Shown here: positions 1 to 7,191 of the stretch, piece after piece
Layout: every line of letters starts with the position of its first letter
How positions within the stretch are numbered: the stretch's first letter is position 1
Notes under the pieces: model-generated
What the model saw: only the letters and a program-made list of their open reading frames with translations
What the model was told of the DNA's origin: nothing
Database searches by the model: none
Source of the DNA: Acidobacteriota bacterium
Lineage (GTDB): Bacteria > Acidobacteriota > UBA6911
Direction: 5' to 3'
NCBI GenBank assembly: GCA_012729555.1
Contig: JAAYCX010000091.1
Span: 1 to 55,164, forward strand
DNA: 55,164 nt
Position numbers and translations under genes: made by a program

Positions 1-128
1 CCGTCGCAAAAGCAGTCTCGACTGCCGCCTGCTCTGCTTCACCGGAAAGGCAAAAGCTCTATAGGGTTTAATGCCCATTACTTGACAGGTCGTTCCATAT
101 CAGGAGTGCGCCCTGCCGGGCGCACCGC

Positions 129-163
129 AAAAAAAAGGGCGCGCCGGCGCCGGCGCGCCCTTT
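129..163 (-). terminator. Rho-independent terminator of the beta-barrel gene
   Basis: Positions 134-163 form a perfect 30-nt palindrome of G and C flanked by AAA/TTT. Read on the minus strand it is followed by a run of eight T (complement of A129-136), the layout of an intrinsic terminator 25 bp after the stop codon of the minus-strand gene. A second perfect hairpin (8-bp stem, 4-nt loop) lies just beyond at 106-125. Positions 1-105 hold no gene that I can see; a TTGACA at 82-87 has no convincing -10 partner. Confidence 0.85.
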
Positions 164-187
164 CGCTTGTGCGATTCGGAGCCGAGG

Positions 188-1036
188 CTAGAAGCTGATC
201 ACCACGCCGAAGGAGAGCTTGACGTTGTTGAACCGGCTGGACGGGGCCTTATGGCTGTAATATTCCATGTAGTCCCGGCTGTAGTCGCCGTCTTCCTCTT
301 CGCGGCCGACGAAGGCGGCGTCATAGGTGAGCTTGTCCCAGGTCGGGAGGTAATCCACCTGGATCAGGCGGATGGCCGCATGCTTGCCCGCCTTGACGTC
401 GAGGCCGCCGCCCAGCGCCATGGCGAAGGACGTATCCCCCTCGATCTTCCCGCTGACCTTTCCGGTATACTCGTACCAGTCGGTCACGGTCCCGTCGTAC
501 CCATACTCGTAGCTGTAGTCGTAAGCCACGTCCAGGTCGTCCGCTTTGACCTTGGTGAAGCCGAAAAGGGCATGGGCGAAGGGGCGGACCTTCGAGTTGC
601 CGCGGTAGCTGAACTCGGGGCCGACCATGCCGGTGTACCTGCGGTAATCGGCCTTCCCGGCCCAGGACTCCTCGCGGTCCTGCTGGTAATTATTGTATTC
701 GTTGTAGTCGTAGTCGTAGGCGTAGCCGTAGTTGGCCGCGTTCTCGAGGTCCACCTTGCCTATGTGGGTGCTGAAGTTCCCCTTGATCCCCAGCCAGGAG
801 TTGAGGTTGCGCGTCAGGGACACGTCGAAGCCGTGGACCATGCCGCCGTTGGTCCCTTCGTTGAGGCGGGCGAAATCCACGTCATAGTAGTAGTAATTCA
901 TGTTCTGACCGCCGCCGTCCATGTCGGCGTTCAGCACGGAGTACCCGCCGAAGACGTCCCATTTCGGGAAATCCTGGGCTGGGGCGGCGCCGGCAACCGC
1001 CGCCATCATCACCGCTGCCAGTAAAAGTTTTTTCAT
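188..1036 (-). CDS. Outer-membrane beta-barrel protein, tyrosine-rich
   Basis: 282-residue predicted outer-membrane barrel. A Sec signal peptide is clear: MKK, a hydrophobic alanine/leucine core, then APA before Gln21. The mature part has alternating hydrophobic/polar strands and aromatic girdles and ends in SFGVVISF, a terminal phenylalanine as recognised by the BAM complex. It resembles the OmpA-like porin_2/OMP_b-brl class, without a C-terminal OmpA peptidoglycan domain. Two loops are unusually rich in Tyr, Asp and Asn (about residues 46-55 and 103-120), with a third Tyr-rich stretch near residue 170. A GGAAAGGAA motif lies upstream of the ATG. It stands alone, with its own terminator. No specific function can be assigned; a surface-exposed or adhesive role is only a guess. 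Confidence 0.8.
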   Translation of the reverse strand: MKKLLLAAVMMAAVAGAAPAQDFPKWDVFGGYSVLNADMDGGGQNMNYYYYDVDFARLNEGTNGGMVHGFDVSLTRNLNSWLGIKGNFSTHIGKVDLENAANYGYAYDYDYNEYNNYQQDREESWAGKADYRRYTGMVGPEFSYRGNSKVRPFAHALFGFTKVKADDLDVAYDYSYEYGYDGTVTDWYEYTGKVSGKIEGDTSFAMALGGGLDVKAGKHAAIRLIQVDYLPTWDKLTYDAAFVGREEEDGDYSRDYMEYYSHKAPSSRFNNVKLSFGVVISF

Positions 1037-1217
1037 CGTTAGCTGTTCCTTTCCAGGTTGAGTTGTGTCGCGAAGTTGAATAGTTGAGTCGCTTCAGAAT
1101 TATGTTTCCGCCAGAGTCCGCTTTCCGCTGGGGACGCCCCTGCTCCCGCCGGGCGACCCTCAAGGTTTACTTTTCGGCAGACGTCCGCGGAACAGCAGAA
1201 AAATCCTCCGCGAACGC

Positions 1218-1254
1218 AAAAAAAGCAGCTCCTGAACGGGGTTTCCCGTTCAGG
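1218..1254 (-). terminator. Intrinsic terminator after the SDR/DUF169 pair
   Basis: Positions 1231-1240 and 1245-1254 form a perfect 10-bp stem with a GTTT/AAAC loop. On the minus strand it is followed, after AGCTGC, by seven T (A1218-1224). It lies about 60 bp downstream of the SDR stop codon, and between that gene and the separate upstream region of the barrel gene. Confidence 0.75.
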
Positions 1255-1313
1255 CTGGTGAGAATATACAGGTGCCGCGGGCGGGCGGCAAGGGGGGTGT
1301 CATTTTTTTCGCC

Positions 1314-2120
1314 CTAACCTACGAGCAGGATGCCGCCGTCGTGCACGATGACGGTGCCGGTGATCTGGTTCCCCGCCGGGGAGGAGAGGAAGACGCAGAG
1401 AGCGCCGATCTCGATCGGTTCGGCGAAACGGTGCATCGGCATGTGGTTTTCGAACTTTTCCAGGGCGTCCGGGGGGAGGTCCTTGTCCAGGTCGGAGTGG
1501 GTCGGGCCGGGGGCGACGGCGTTGACCCGGATGCCGTGGTCGCCGAAGTCGAGGGCCATGTTGCGCGTGAACATGTCGAGGGCCGCCTTGGAGGCGTGGT
1601 AGGGGGGCATCGGGTGGGTCTTGGCCCCGCCGAGGGCCTGCCCCCCCACCGAGGAGATGTTGATGATGCTCCCCCCCCGCCCCGCGCGGATCATGTGCGG
1701 CGCCACCTCGTAGATCACGTAGGCGGGGCCGTTGAGGTTGGTGTTGATGACGCGGCGCCATTCCTCCAGGTCCCTGTCCTCGAGGAAATCACCGACGGTG
1801 GAGACCCCGGCGTTGTTGACCAGCACGTCGACGGCGGGAAAGCGCCGGAAGACCTCGGCCACGGCCCCCTTCACGCCCGGGAGGTCGCCCACGTCGCAGG
1901 GGACGCAGAAGCAGTCGGTCCCGTATTGCCGGAGGTCCGCGGCGGCCCGGTCCCCGCTTTCGCGGCTGCGGCAGAGGAGGGCCACGTTGGCCCCGCTTTC
2001 GGCGTAGGCCCGGCTGATTCCCAGCCCGATGCCCCGGTTGCCGCCGGTGACGATGACGTTGAGGCCCTTTACCGAAAAGGCGTCCTTCATGCTCGCGATG
2101 GGGGTCGTTTTGATCACCAT
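1314..2120 (-). CDS. Short-chain dehydrogenase/reductase (SDR)
   Basis: 268-residue classical SDR, an NAD(P)-dependent oxidoreductase with a Rossmann fold. The cofactor motif TGGNRGIG is at residues 25-32, NNAG at 102-105, the catalytic Ser in NISS near 156, and YHASK with Tyr174 and Lys178. The PG motif (VAPGPTHSD) follows, as expected. An AAAGGAAA Shine-Dalgarno precedes the ATG. The N-terminus (MVIKTTPIASMKDAF, then the first strand) looks like sugar-alcohol or 3-oxoacyl-ACP-reductase-like SDRs, so the substrate is not predictable. It is the second gene of a two-gene unit, 51 bp after the DUF169 gene. Confidence 0.88.
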   Translation of the reverse strand: MVIKTTPIASMKDAFSVKGLNVIVTGGNRGIGLGISRAYAESGANVALLCRSRESGDRAAADLRQYGTDCFCVPCDVGDLPGVKGAVAEVFRRFPAVDVLVNNAGVSTVGDFLEDRDLEEWRRVINTNLNGPAYVIYEVAPHMIRAGRGGSIINISSVGGQALGGAKTHPMPPYHASKAALDMFTRNMALDFGDHGIRVNAVAPGPTHSDLDKDLPPDALEKFENHMPMHRFAEPIEIGALCVFLSSPAGNQITGTVIVHDGGILLVG

Positions 2121-2171
2121 GGTATTTCCTTTCCTGGTTCTTCGAAGTCCGGCCCGGCGGGGCCGGACGGT

Positions 2172-2933
2172 TCAGGCCCCGCCCGCCCGGCGCGACAGGT
2201 TGGACAGGATGCCCCCGAACTCCTCCAGGTAGGCGTCCCTGCTCCGGTGCGAGGGGAGGTGCCACGTCATGCTGCCGAGGTTGGCGGTGACCGTCGGGAG
2301 CCACTGGTGGGGGATCGTCACCAGGACCGTATCCGCGGGAAACAGTTCGCGCCCCTTCATCCCGTGCACGAATTCGGGGAGGAAGTAATTCACCCTGCCG
2401 CGCTGGAACGGATAGATGAGGGCCCACGCGCACCCCATGACCGGGGTGACGCGGGAAGCGTAGGGCTCCCCGGTGGAGTAGGTCATGGCGCGCAAGAGGA
2501 TTTCGGCCTGGGGGGGGTCCGCGGCGAAGACCGTGACGTCGGGTTCGAAACCGGCCCGGTCCAGGCGGGAGAAGACCACGTAACGGACGACGCCCCGGTC
2601 GAACCGCGGCACGTGCCGGTACAGGGCGTAATTGGCCCGCGCCTCCTCGAACACCCCGAGGTGCTCCCCGATCTGCCCGCTTTCTGCGAACGGCTCCATC
2701 GCCTGCATCCCCAGCAGGATCCTCCCCACGCACGTTTCCTCGTGCCCGGGGCCGAAATAGAACGGCTCCGGCGCCCGCCCGGCCTCCCGCACCATCTCGC
2801 ACAGCGAGAGGGTTTTTTCGGGCGCCAGCGGACGCACGTTTTCCGGCTGGAAATGCTGGAACTTGACGGCCACCGGGGAATGTTCGAAACGAAACTTCCC
2901 GTAAATGGACAGGTCGGTCTGCAGCGGCTTCAT
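2172..2933 (-). CDS. DUF169 family protein
   Basis: 253 residues resembling the DUF169 (COG2043) family: an N-terminal segment with SPVAVKF, a CEMVREA stretch with a conserved cysteine, GHEETCVGR near residue 65, and a central segment with MTYSTGEPY and MGCAWAL. The family is common in anaerobic Deltaproteobacteria and archaea, and its function is unknown. It has several conserved cysteines and no signal peptide, so a cytoplasmic metal- or cofactor-associated role is conceivable but unproven. A GGGAGGGGGTG ribosome binding site lies directly upstream of the ATG. It is the first gene of the unit with the SDR downstream, and a LysR gene lies further upstream on the same strand. Confidence 0.8.
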   Translation of the reverse strand: MKPLQTDLSIYGKFRFEHSPVAVKFQHFQPENVRPLAPEKTLSLCEMVREAGRAPEPFYFGPGHEETCVGRILLGMQAMEPFAESGQIGEHLGVFEEARANYALYRHVPRFDRGVVRYVVFSRLDRAGFEPDVTVFAADPPQAEILLRAMTYSTGEPYASRVTPVMGCAWALIYPFQRGRVNYFLPEFVHGMKGRELFPADTVLVTIPHQWLPTVTANLGSMTWHLPSHRSRDAYLEEFGGILSNLSRRAGGA

Positions 2934-3044
2934 CGCACCCCCTCCCGGGATGGCTCCTTTCTAACATATCCGCCGTCGGCGACGCAAATGGAGGTTGATC
3001 CCGGGGGGCGCGGGGTTTTCGCCCGCGATCGCAGGGGGCGGAAT

Positions 3045-3932
3045 CTATCGGGCGCCCGCCCGCCCGGACACGAGAAAATCGGCGAAGGTCGCGCACAGGG
3101 GGGAGTGGTGCCGAAGGCGGTGGGTGATGATATGGAAGGAACGGGTGACGGGCGATCCGCTGAATTTGATCTCCTTCAGGGTCTTGCGCCTGATTTCCTC
3201 GGCGGCCGGGAGCCTGGAGATGAAGGCCAGTCCCATCCCCTCCCGGACCGCGCGGATGAGTGCCTGGGAGGAGCCCAACTCGGCCACGACACGCAGCTCG
3301 CCCAGGGGAATATTCCTCTTCTTCAGATGCTCCTCCACCGCCGCCCTGGACCCCGACCCCGTCTCGCGCATCAGGAGCGGGAGCGACCGGAGATCTTTCG
3401 TTCCCCGCGCCTCGTACCCCGGCGCCGCCACGAGCACGAGTTCGTCGTCGAGGAACCGGCGCGTGCGCAGGTTCCTGTCCTTTGTGGGGGAGCCGATGAT
3501 TCCCAGGTCGCATTCCCCCTCGAGCACGCTCCGGTGGATCTCCCCGGAATCCCCGATCCTGAGGGAGGGAAAGACCTCCGGATAGATCGCGACGAAACGC
3601 GCGAGGTGCCCCGGCAGGAGGTATTCCCCGGGGATGGTGCTCGCCGCGACCAGGAGCTTGCCGCTGACCCCGGCGCGAAGCCGTTCCATGGCATCGCGGA
3701 CGCCCTCTTTCAGGCTCAGGATTTCCCGGGCGTAGCGATAGAGAATCTCCCCCTCCCGGGTCGGCGTGATGGACCTGCCGAGACGGTCCAGCAGCCGGGT
3801 GGAGAATTCTTCCTCCAGGGCTTTGATATGAAAGCTGATCGTCGGCTGGGTGAGGTGCAGCCTCTCGGCCGCCCGCGAGAAGCTTTTCCGTTCGACGACG
3901 GCGCAGAAGATTTCCAGGTATCGCAGTTCCAC
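3045..3932 (-). CDS. LysR-type transcriptional regulator (CysL-like)
   Basis: 295-residue LysR regulator. The N-terminal winged helix-turn-helix is complete (RYLEIFCAVVERKSFSRAA, then LHLTQPTISFHIKALEEE) within residues 1-60. It is followed by the helical linker and a periplasmic-binding-protein-like effector domain (GKLLVAASTIPGEYLLP, GECDLGIIGS, RETGSGSRAAVEEHL, REGMGLAFISR). This pattern is closest to the CysL/YeiE-like subgroup, some members of which are annotated as selenium- or sulfur-linked; that link is family knowledge, not shown here. It is divergent from the ModA/NapH/NifB-like cassette and shares with it an inverted repeat that is a good LysR operator, so control of that cassette and of itself is likely. 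The effector is unknown. Confidence 0.9.
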   Translation of the reverse strand: MELRYLEIFCAVVERKSFSRAAERLHLTQPTISFHIKALEEEFSTRLLDRLGRSITPTREGEILYRYAREILSLKEGVRDAMERLRAGVSGKLLVAASTIPGEYLLPGHLARFVAIYPEVFPSLRIGDSGEIHRSVLEGECDLGIIGSPTKDRNLRTRRFLDDELVLVAAPGYEARGTKDLRSLPLLMRETGSGSRAAVEEHLKKRNIPLGELRVVAELGSSQALIRAVREGMGLAFISRLPAAEEIRRKTLKEIKFSGSPVTRSFHIITHRLRHHSPLCATFADFLVSGRAGAR

Positions 3933-3960
3933 CGGGCTCCGCCCCTCCTATTTGACGGCG

Positions 3961-4004
3961 ATCATAGCATCAATTTGACATATAGAAAAATTCTATGATA
4001 TATA
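3961..4004. promoter_or_regulatory. LysR operator within the divergent promoter region
   Basis: An ATAGAA-AAA-TTCTAT inverted repeat at 3982-3996 has the ATAG-N7-CTAT, T-N11-A layout of LysR-family boxes. It lies between a plus-strand -35 TTGACA (3975-3980) and a -10 TATATA (3999-4004, 18-bp spacer). It also sits just upstream of a minus-strand -10 TATGAT (3966-3961) for the LysR gene. The site can therefore affect both promoters. About 200 nt separate this promoter from the likely start codon of the plus-strand gene; I see no recognisable riboswitch in that leader. Confidence 0.7.
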
Positions 4005-4203
4005 AGAGGGGATATTCTCGAGGACCGCAGGATCCTTTATGACATGCAGTTTCGGTTTTACCTGACAGGGCGCATAACTGACCGGACGGGTCAGGTCGAG
4101 CCTCGTGTCGGAATCGAATCCCTTCCCGCGACGTCTGTTTTCCTCGATCCAGGACATCGATTCGACCCCATGCCATTCATGCATGCGACGGGATTGTGCC
4201 CCA

Positions 4204-5073
4204 ATGAAGAAAGACGATATGACTCATCAGCCCCTCCTGGGGCGCAGGAAGTTCCTGGCGGCCGCCGCCGGGGCGGCCGCGGGCGCCGCCGTGCCGCCCA
4301 TAACGGCCGCCGGGGAGCGCTTTCGCCGGAGCACGCTCCAGGTCTGGTCCTGCGGCGGGCTGGCGGAGGCTTTCATCCCGGCCCACGCCCGGTACAAGGG
4401 GCTCACGGGAGTGGAGGCGGCCTATACCGGGGCTTTCGCCGCGGCCCTGGGGAAATCGCTGCTGGGAGGGGCGAGCACCGAGGTCTTTGCCGGCAGGGTG
4501 CTCGCCCTGAGCCAAAAGCTGCGGGAAACCGGCAACATGATCTATTTCCGGCCCCTCTGCTTCACCCGATATGTCCTGGTGACCCCCCGGGGCAACCCGG
4601 CGGGGATTTCGGATATTCACGATCTCGCCAGGCCCGCAGTCAGGGTCATCCTGGCTCCGGAGGCCTCCCCCCCGGGAGGGGAGGCGGTCAGCGGGCTGCT
4701 GAAAAGGGCGGGTGTTTTCGAGGGTGCCATGCAGAACGCCGTCATCAAGGGGAGCTGCGTGCAGCGGACCATGGAAGACCTCGTGAAGGGGAAGGGGGAC
4801 GTGTCGGTGGTCGAACTCCGGCTCACGCGGATGCCGCCATTCAGGGGCAAGGCGGAGGTCCTTCCCATCCCCGAGGAGTTTTTCCCGCCGGGTCCCCTCA
4901 CCTTCACCATCGGCGTCATGAAGGACGCCCGGGACCGGAAACTGGCCGACCACTATCTCGATTTCATCCTCTCCGACGAGGGACAGGGGTTTTTCGCGGC
5001 CGCCGGGTTCATCCCGGCCCGGTCGGTCGAGGGGGAGCGGCTGGTGGAAAAACTGGGGGTGAAGGATGCCTAG
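4204..5073 (+). CDS. Tat-exported ModA-like (molybdate/tungstate-type) substrate-binding protein
   Basis: About 289 residues. A twin-arginine signal (GRRKFLAAAAG, then an alanine-rich hydrophobic stretch) precedes a ModA-type periplasmic binding domain: an N-terminal VWSCGGLAEAF strand/helix, then GGASTEVFAGR in place of the ModA GAPADVFAS motif, then VLVTPRGNPAGI. The C-terminal half has KGKGDVSVVEL and DFILSDEGQGFF, typical of type II binding proteins. I chose the ATG at 4204; ATG 4219 (preceded by GAAGAAAG) is equally possible and a GTG at 4105 less so. No ABC permease or ATPase follows. Instead it overlaps by 8 bp with a NapH-like membrane ferredoxin gene, suggesting it presents a ligand to that system or works as a sensor. 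Ligand identity is inference. Confidence 0.75.
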   Translation: MKKDDMTHQPLLGRRKFLAAAAGAAAGAAVPPITAAGERFRRSTLQVWSCGGLAEAFIPAHARYKGLTGVEAAYTGAFAAALGKSLLGGASTEVFAGRVLALSQKLRETGNMIYFRPLCFTRYVLVTPRGNPAGISDIHDLARPAVRVILAPEASPPGGEAVSGLLKRAGVFEGAMQNAVIKGSCVQRTMEDLVKGKGDVSVVELRLTRMPPFRGKAEVLPIPEEFFPPGPLTFTIGVMKDARDRKLADHYLDFILSDEGQGFFAAAGFIPARSVEGERLVEKLGVKDA

Positions 5074-5827
5074 GGCCTTCACGCCCGCGGCCGGGCTCAA
5101 GGGATTTCGCCGCCTGGCCCAGCTGGGCTTTCTCGCGGTGCTGGGCCAATGGTCCTTTTACGGCATCTTCCGCTGCCCCTTCATCATCCCCTACGTGAGC
5201 TGCCAGAACTGCCCGGTGATCACGTGCCACGGGAGGCTGCTCCCGATGTTCTGGGGCTTCTGGATCCTGCTCCCGCTCTCCGTCGTCGCCTTCGGCCGGG
5301 CGTTCTGCGGCTGGGCCTGCCCCGGCGGATTGGTCAGCCAGCTGCTGGGCCGGGCGGCGCCCCTGAAGACGCGGACGCGAAACGCGTTTCTGCGGATCCT
5401 TCCCCGGGCCAAATACCTCGGCCTGGCCGCCGCCCTCGGCTCGTGGTGGTTTCTGGGGCAGTCCCGGGAAAACGTCCCGATCCGGACGGGGGAGTTTTTT
5501 TCGGCCGTCGCCCTGACTTTCGAGCACGCCAACCCGGCCTGGCTGTTCCGGACCTTCTTCGTCCTGGCGTTTCTCGCCCTGGGGCTCGTGCTGGCCGGCG
5601 CCTGGTGCCGCTTCGCCTGTCCCACGGGCGGGCTGCTGGAGCTCCTCAAGCCGTTCGCGATGCTGGGGGTGTTCAAGGATGAAAAATGCGATGACTGCGA
5701 CCTGTGCCTGAAGGGGTGTGAAATGGGGACGCGCCCGGCCGAGGCCAACTGCACGAGCTGCGGCGACTGCCTGAACGCCTGCCCGCAGGACGCCATTCAT
5801 TTCGGACATCCGCGGAGGAATTCCTGA
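5066..5827 (+). CDS. NapH-like 4Fe-4S membrane protein
   Basis: 253 residues. Hydrophobic segments near residues 15-35, 60-80, 115-132 and 160-185 fit a four-helix NapH/RdxA-type membrane protein. Motifs GRAFCGWACPGG and CRFACPTGG are the conserved CxxxCP pairs of this family. The C-terminal 50 residues hold two [4Fe-4S] motifs, CDDCDLCLKGC and CTSCGDCLNACP. In known relatives the protein passes electrons from the quinol pool to periplasmic or cytoplasmic acceptors. It overlaps the ModA-like gene by 8 bp and is followed directly (TGAATG) by the NifB-like gene, so an electron supply role for the radical SAM enzyme is a reasonable hypothesis. Confidence 0.85.
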   Translation: MPRAFTPAAGLKGFRRLAQLGFLAVLGQWSFYGIFRCPFIIPYVSCQNCPVITCHGRLLPMFWGFWILLPLSVVAFGRAFCGWACPGGLVSQLLGRAAPLKTRTRNAFLRILPRAKYLGLAAALGSWWFLGQSRENVPIRTGEFFSAVALTFEHANPAWLFRTFFVLAFLALGLVLAGAWCRFACPTGGLLELLKPFAMLGVFKDEKCDDCDLCLKGCEMGTRPAEANCTSCGDCLNACPQDAIHFGHPRRNS

Positions 5828-6649
5828 ATGTCTTCCGCCATGCCGCACCCGGGATGGGAACAGCACCCCTGTTTCTCGAGCGGAGCCCGAAGCCGGTTCG
5901 GGCGCATCCACCTGCCGGTGGCCCCGGGGTGCAATATCGAATGCGCCTACTGCCGGAGGGAGTACGACTGCGCCCACGAAAACCGTCCCGGGGTCACGAG
6001 CCGGGTGATCGGGCCCGGGGAGGCGCTCGAGAGGCTGGAAAGGGCCCTCGTGGACATGCCCGGCATCGCGGTAGCCGCGGTGGCGGGGCCCGGAGATCCC
6101 TTCTGTGAGCCGGAGCGGACGCTGGAGACGTTCGAACGGATCCGGGCGAGGAATGGGAAGATCGCCCTGTGCGTCTCGTCCAACGGATTGAACGTGAAGG
6201 ACCACATCCCGCGCCTGAAGGAACTGGGGGTGGGTTTCGTGACGATCACGGTCAACGCCATCGACAGCGCGGTCGGCGCCCGGCTGCACCTTCGGGCGGC
6301 GCTGGGGGGGAGGGAATACCTGGGGCTCGAGGCGGCCGCACTGCTCCTGTCGCGGCAACTGGAGGCCGTGGCTCTCCTGAAGGAGGCGGGGATGGCCGTG
6401 AAGGTCAACTGCGTCGTCGTGCCGGGGATCAACGAGGACCACGCGGTGTTCGTGGCCGCAAGGATGGGGCGGATGGGGGTCGACCTCCTGAATTTCCTGC
6501 CTCTCCTTCCCGTCGCCGGCACGGCCCTGGAAGGTTGCTCCCCTCCCGGGGAAGCGGTCATGGGGAGGCTGCGGCATCGGGCCGGAAGGCACGTACCGCA
6601 GATGCGACACTGCACCCGCTGCCGTGCCGATGCCGCGGGAATGCTCTGA
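5828..6649 (+). CDS. NifB-family radical SAM protein (short form)
   Basis: 273 residues. The sequence follows the NifB core closely: the N-terminal HPCFS motif, the radical SAM cluster motif CNIECAYC, the conserved ENRPGV segment, SSNGLNV, VTITVNAID, VKVNCVVVPGIN, and the C-terminal CTRCRADAAG motif. In NifB these sites bind the SAM cluster and the two precursor [4Fe-4S] clusters that are fused into NifB-co. The length matches stand-alone archaeal-type NifB without the NifX/NafY-like C-terminal domain. The final part (NFLPLLPVAGT) deviates from the usual HNVMPL motif. No nifHDK, nifE or nifN lies in the window. GGAGGAA precedes the ATG. It could be a genuine NifB or a NifB-like paralogue making another iron-sulfur cofactor. 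Confidence 0.85.
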   Translation: MSSAMPHPGWEQHPCFSSGARSRFGRIHLPVAPGCNIECAYCRREYDCAHENRPGVTSRVIGPGEALERLERALVDMPGIAVAAVAGPGDPFCEPERTLETFERIRARNGKIALCVSSNGLNVKDHIPRLKELGVGFVTITVNAIDSAVGARLHLRAALGGREYLGLEAAALLLSRQLEAVALLKEAGMAVKVNCVVVPGINEDHAVFVAARMGRMGVDLLNFLPLLPVAGTALEGCSPPGEAVMGRLRHRAGRHVPQMRHCTRCRADAAGML

Positions 6650-6655
6650 ATTCGT

Positions 6656-6687
6656 GAAGGCGGACGGCCCGCGGACCGTCCGCCTTC
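6656..6687. terminator. Hairpin between convergent nifB-like and leuD genes
   Basis: A perfect 12-bp inverted repeat (6656-6667 and 6676-6687, 8-nt loop) fills most of the 50 bp between two converging stop codons. Neither side has a clear T-run, so efficiency is uncertain; position suggests a bidirectional terminator. Confidence 0.55.
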
Positions 6688-6699
6688 AAGCGGGGGAGC

Positions 6700-7191
6700 C
6701 TATTTCATCATCCCCTTGCGCACGTACTCCATGAGGCCCCCCGCCGCGATCAGTTCCTGCATGAAGGCGGGGATCGGTTTGGCGGCGTATTCGCGCCCGA
6801 GGTCGAGGTTGGTGATCTTCCCGCTCGCGGCGTCCACCCTGAGGACGTGGCCGTTTTCGGCCTCGGCCGCGACGGCGCATTCCATGATGGTCAGCCCGAT
6901 GTTGAAGGCGTTGCGGTAAAAGATGCGGGCGAAGCTTTCCGCCACCACGCACGCCACGCCGGCGGCCTTGATGGCGATCGGCGCGTGCTCGCGCGAGGAC
7001 CCGCACCCGAAGTTCTTGCCGGCCACGATGATGTCCCCCGGTTTTACCCGGGCCGGAAACGCGGGGTCCGCGTCCTCCATGACGTGGGCCGCCAGTTCCT
7101 TGGGATCGCTCGTGTTCAGGTAGCGCGCGGGAATGATCTCGTCCGTGTTGACGTCGTCTCCGAATTTGTGAATTCTGCCCTTGATGATCAC
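6700..7191 (-). CDS. leuD: 3-isopropylmalate dehydratase small subunit
   Basis: 163 residues; the small subunit of isopropylmalate isomerase, the second step of leucine synthesis after condensation, in complex with LeuC. Family signatures are [25 protein letters not shown] and the [15 protein letters not shown] stretch. The short form is typical of bacterial/archaeal LeuCD of the LeuC-420 class. I start it at the GTG at 7191, which overlaps the leuC stop (GTGA) and has a GGGGGTG sequence just upstream. Such homologues sometimes act as homoaconitase or citramalate-pathway enzymes, but no neighbouring gene points that way. Confidence 0.93.
   Translation of the reverse strand: MIIKGRIHKFGDDVNTDEIIPARYLNTSDPKELAAHVMEDADPAFPARVKPGDIIVAGKNFGCGSSREHAPIAIKAAGVACVVAESFARIFYRNAFNIGLTIMECAVAAEAENGHVLRVDAASGKITNLDLGREYAAKPIPAFMQELIAAGGLMEYVRKGMMK

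Noticed and set aside
82-110. Promoter at the left edge (TTGACA at 82-87)
   Set aside because: No -10 hexamer at 16-18 bp and no gene follows on that strand; only terminator hairpins do.
1272-3998. A 908-codon plus-strand open frame over the SDR, DUF169 and LysR genes
   Set aside because: It is a shadow of real minus-strand genes in GC-rich DNA: it has no domain and is rich in Gly, Arg, Pro, Asp and His repeats of the antisense type. The same holds for the 737-codon frame at 27787-30000 and others.
4007-4203. Molybdenum-cofactor or other riboswitch in the leader of the ModA-like gene
   Set aside because: I could not find a conserved riboswitch core or a terminator hairpin with a T-run; the LysR operator explains the region.
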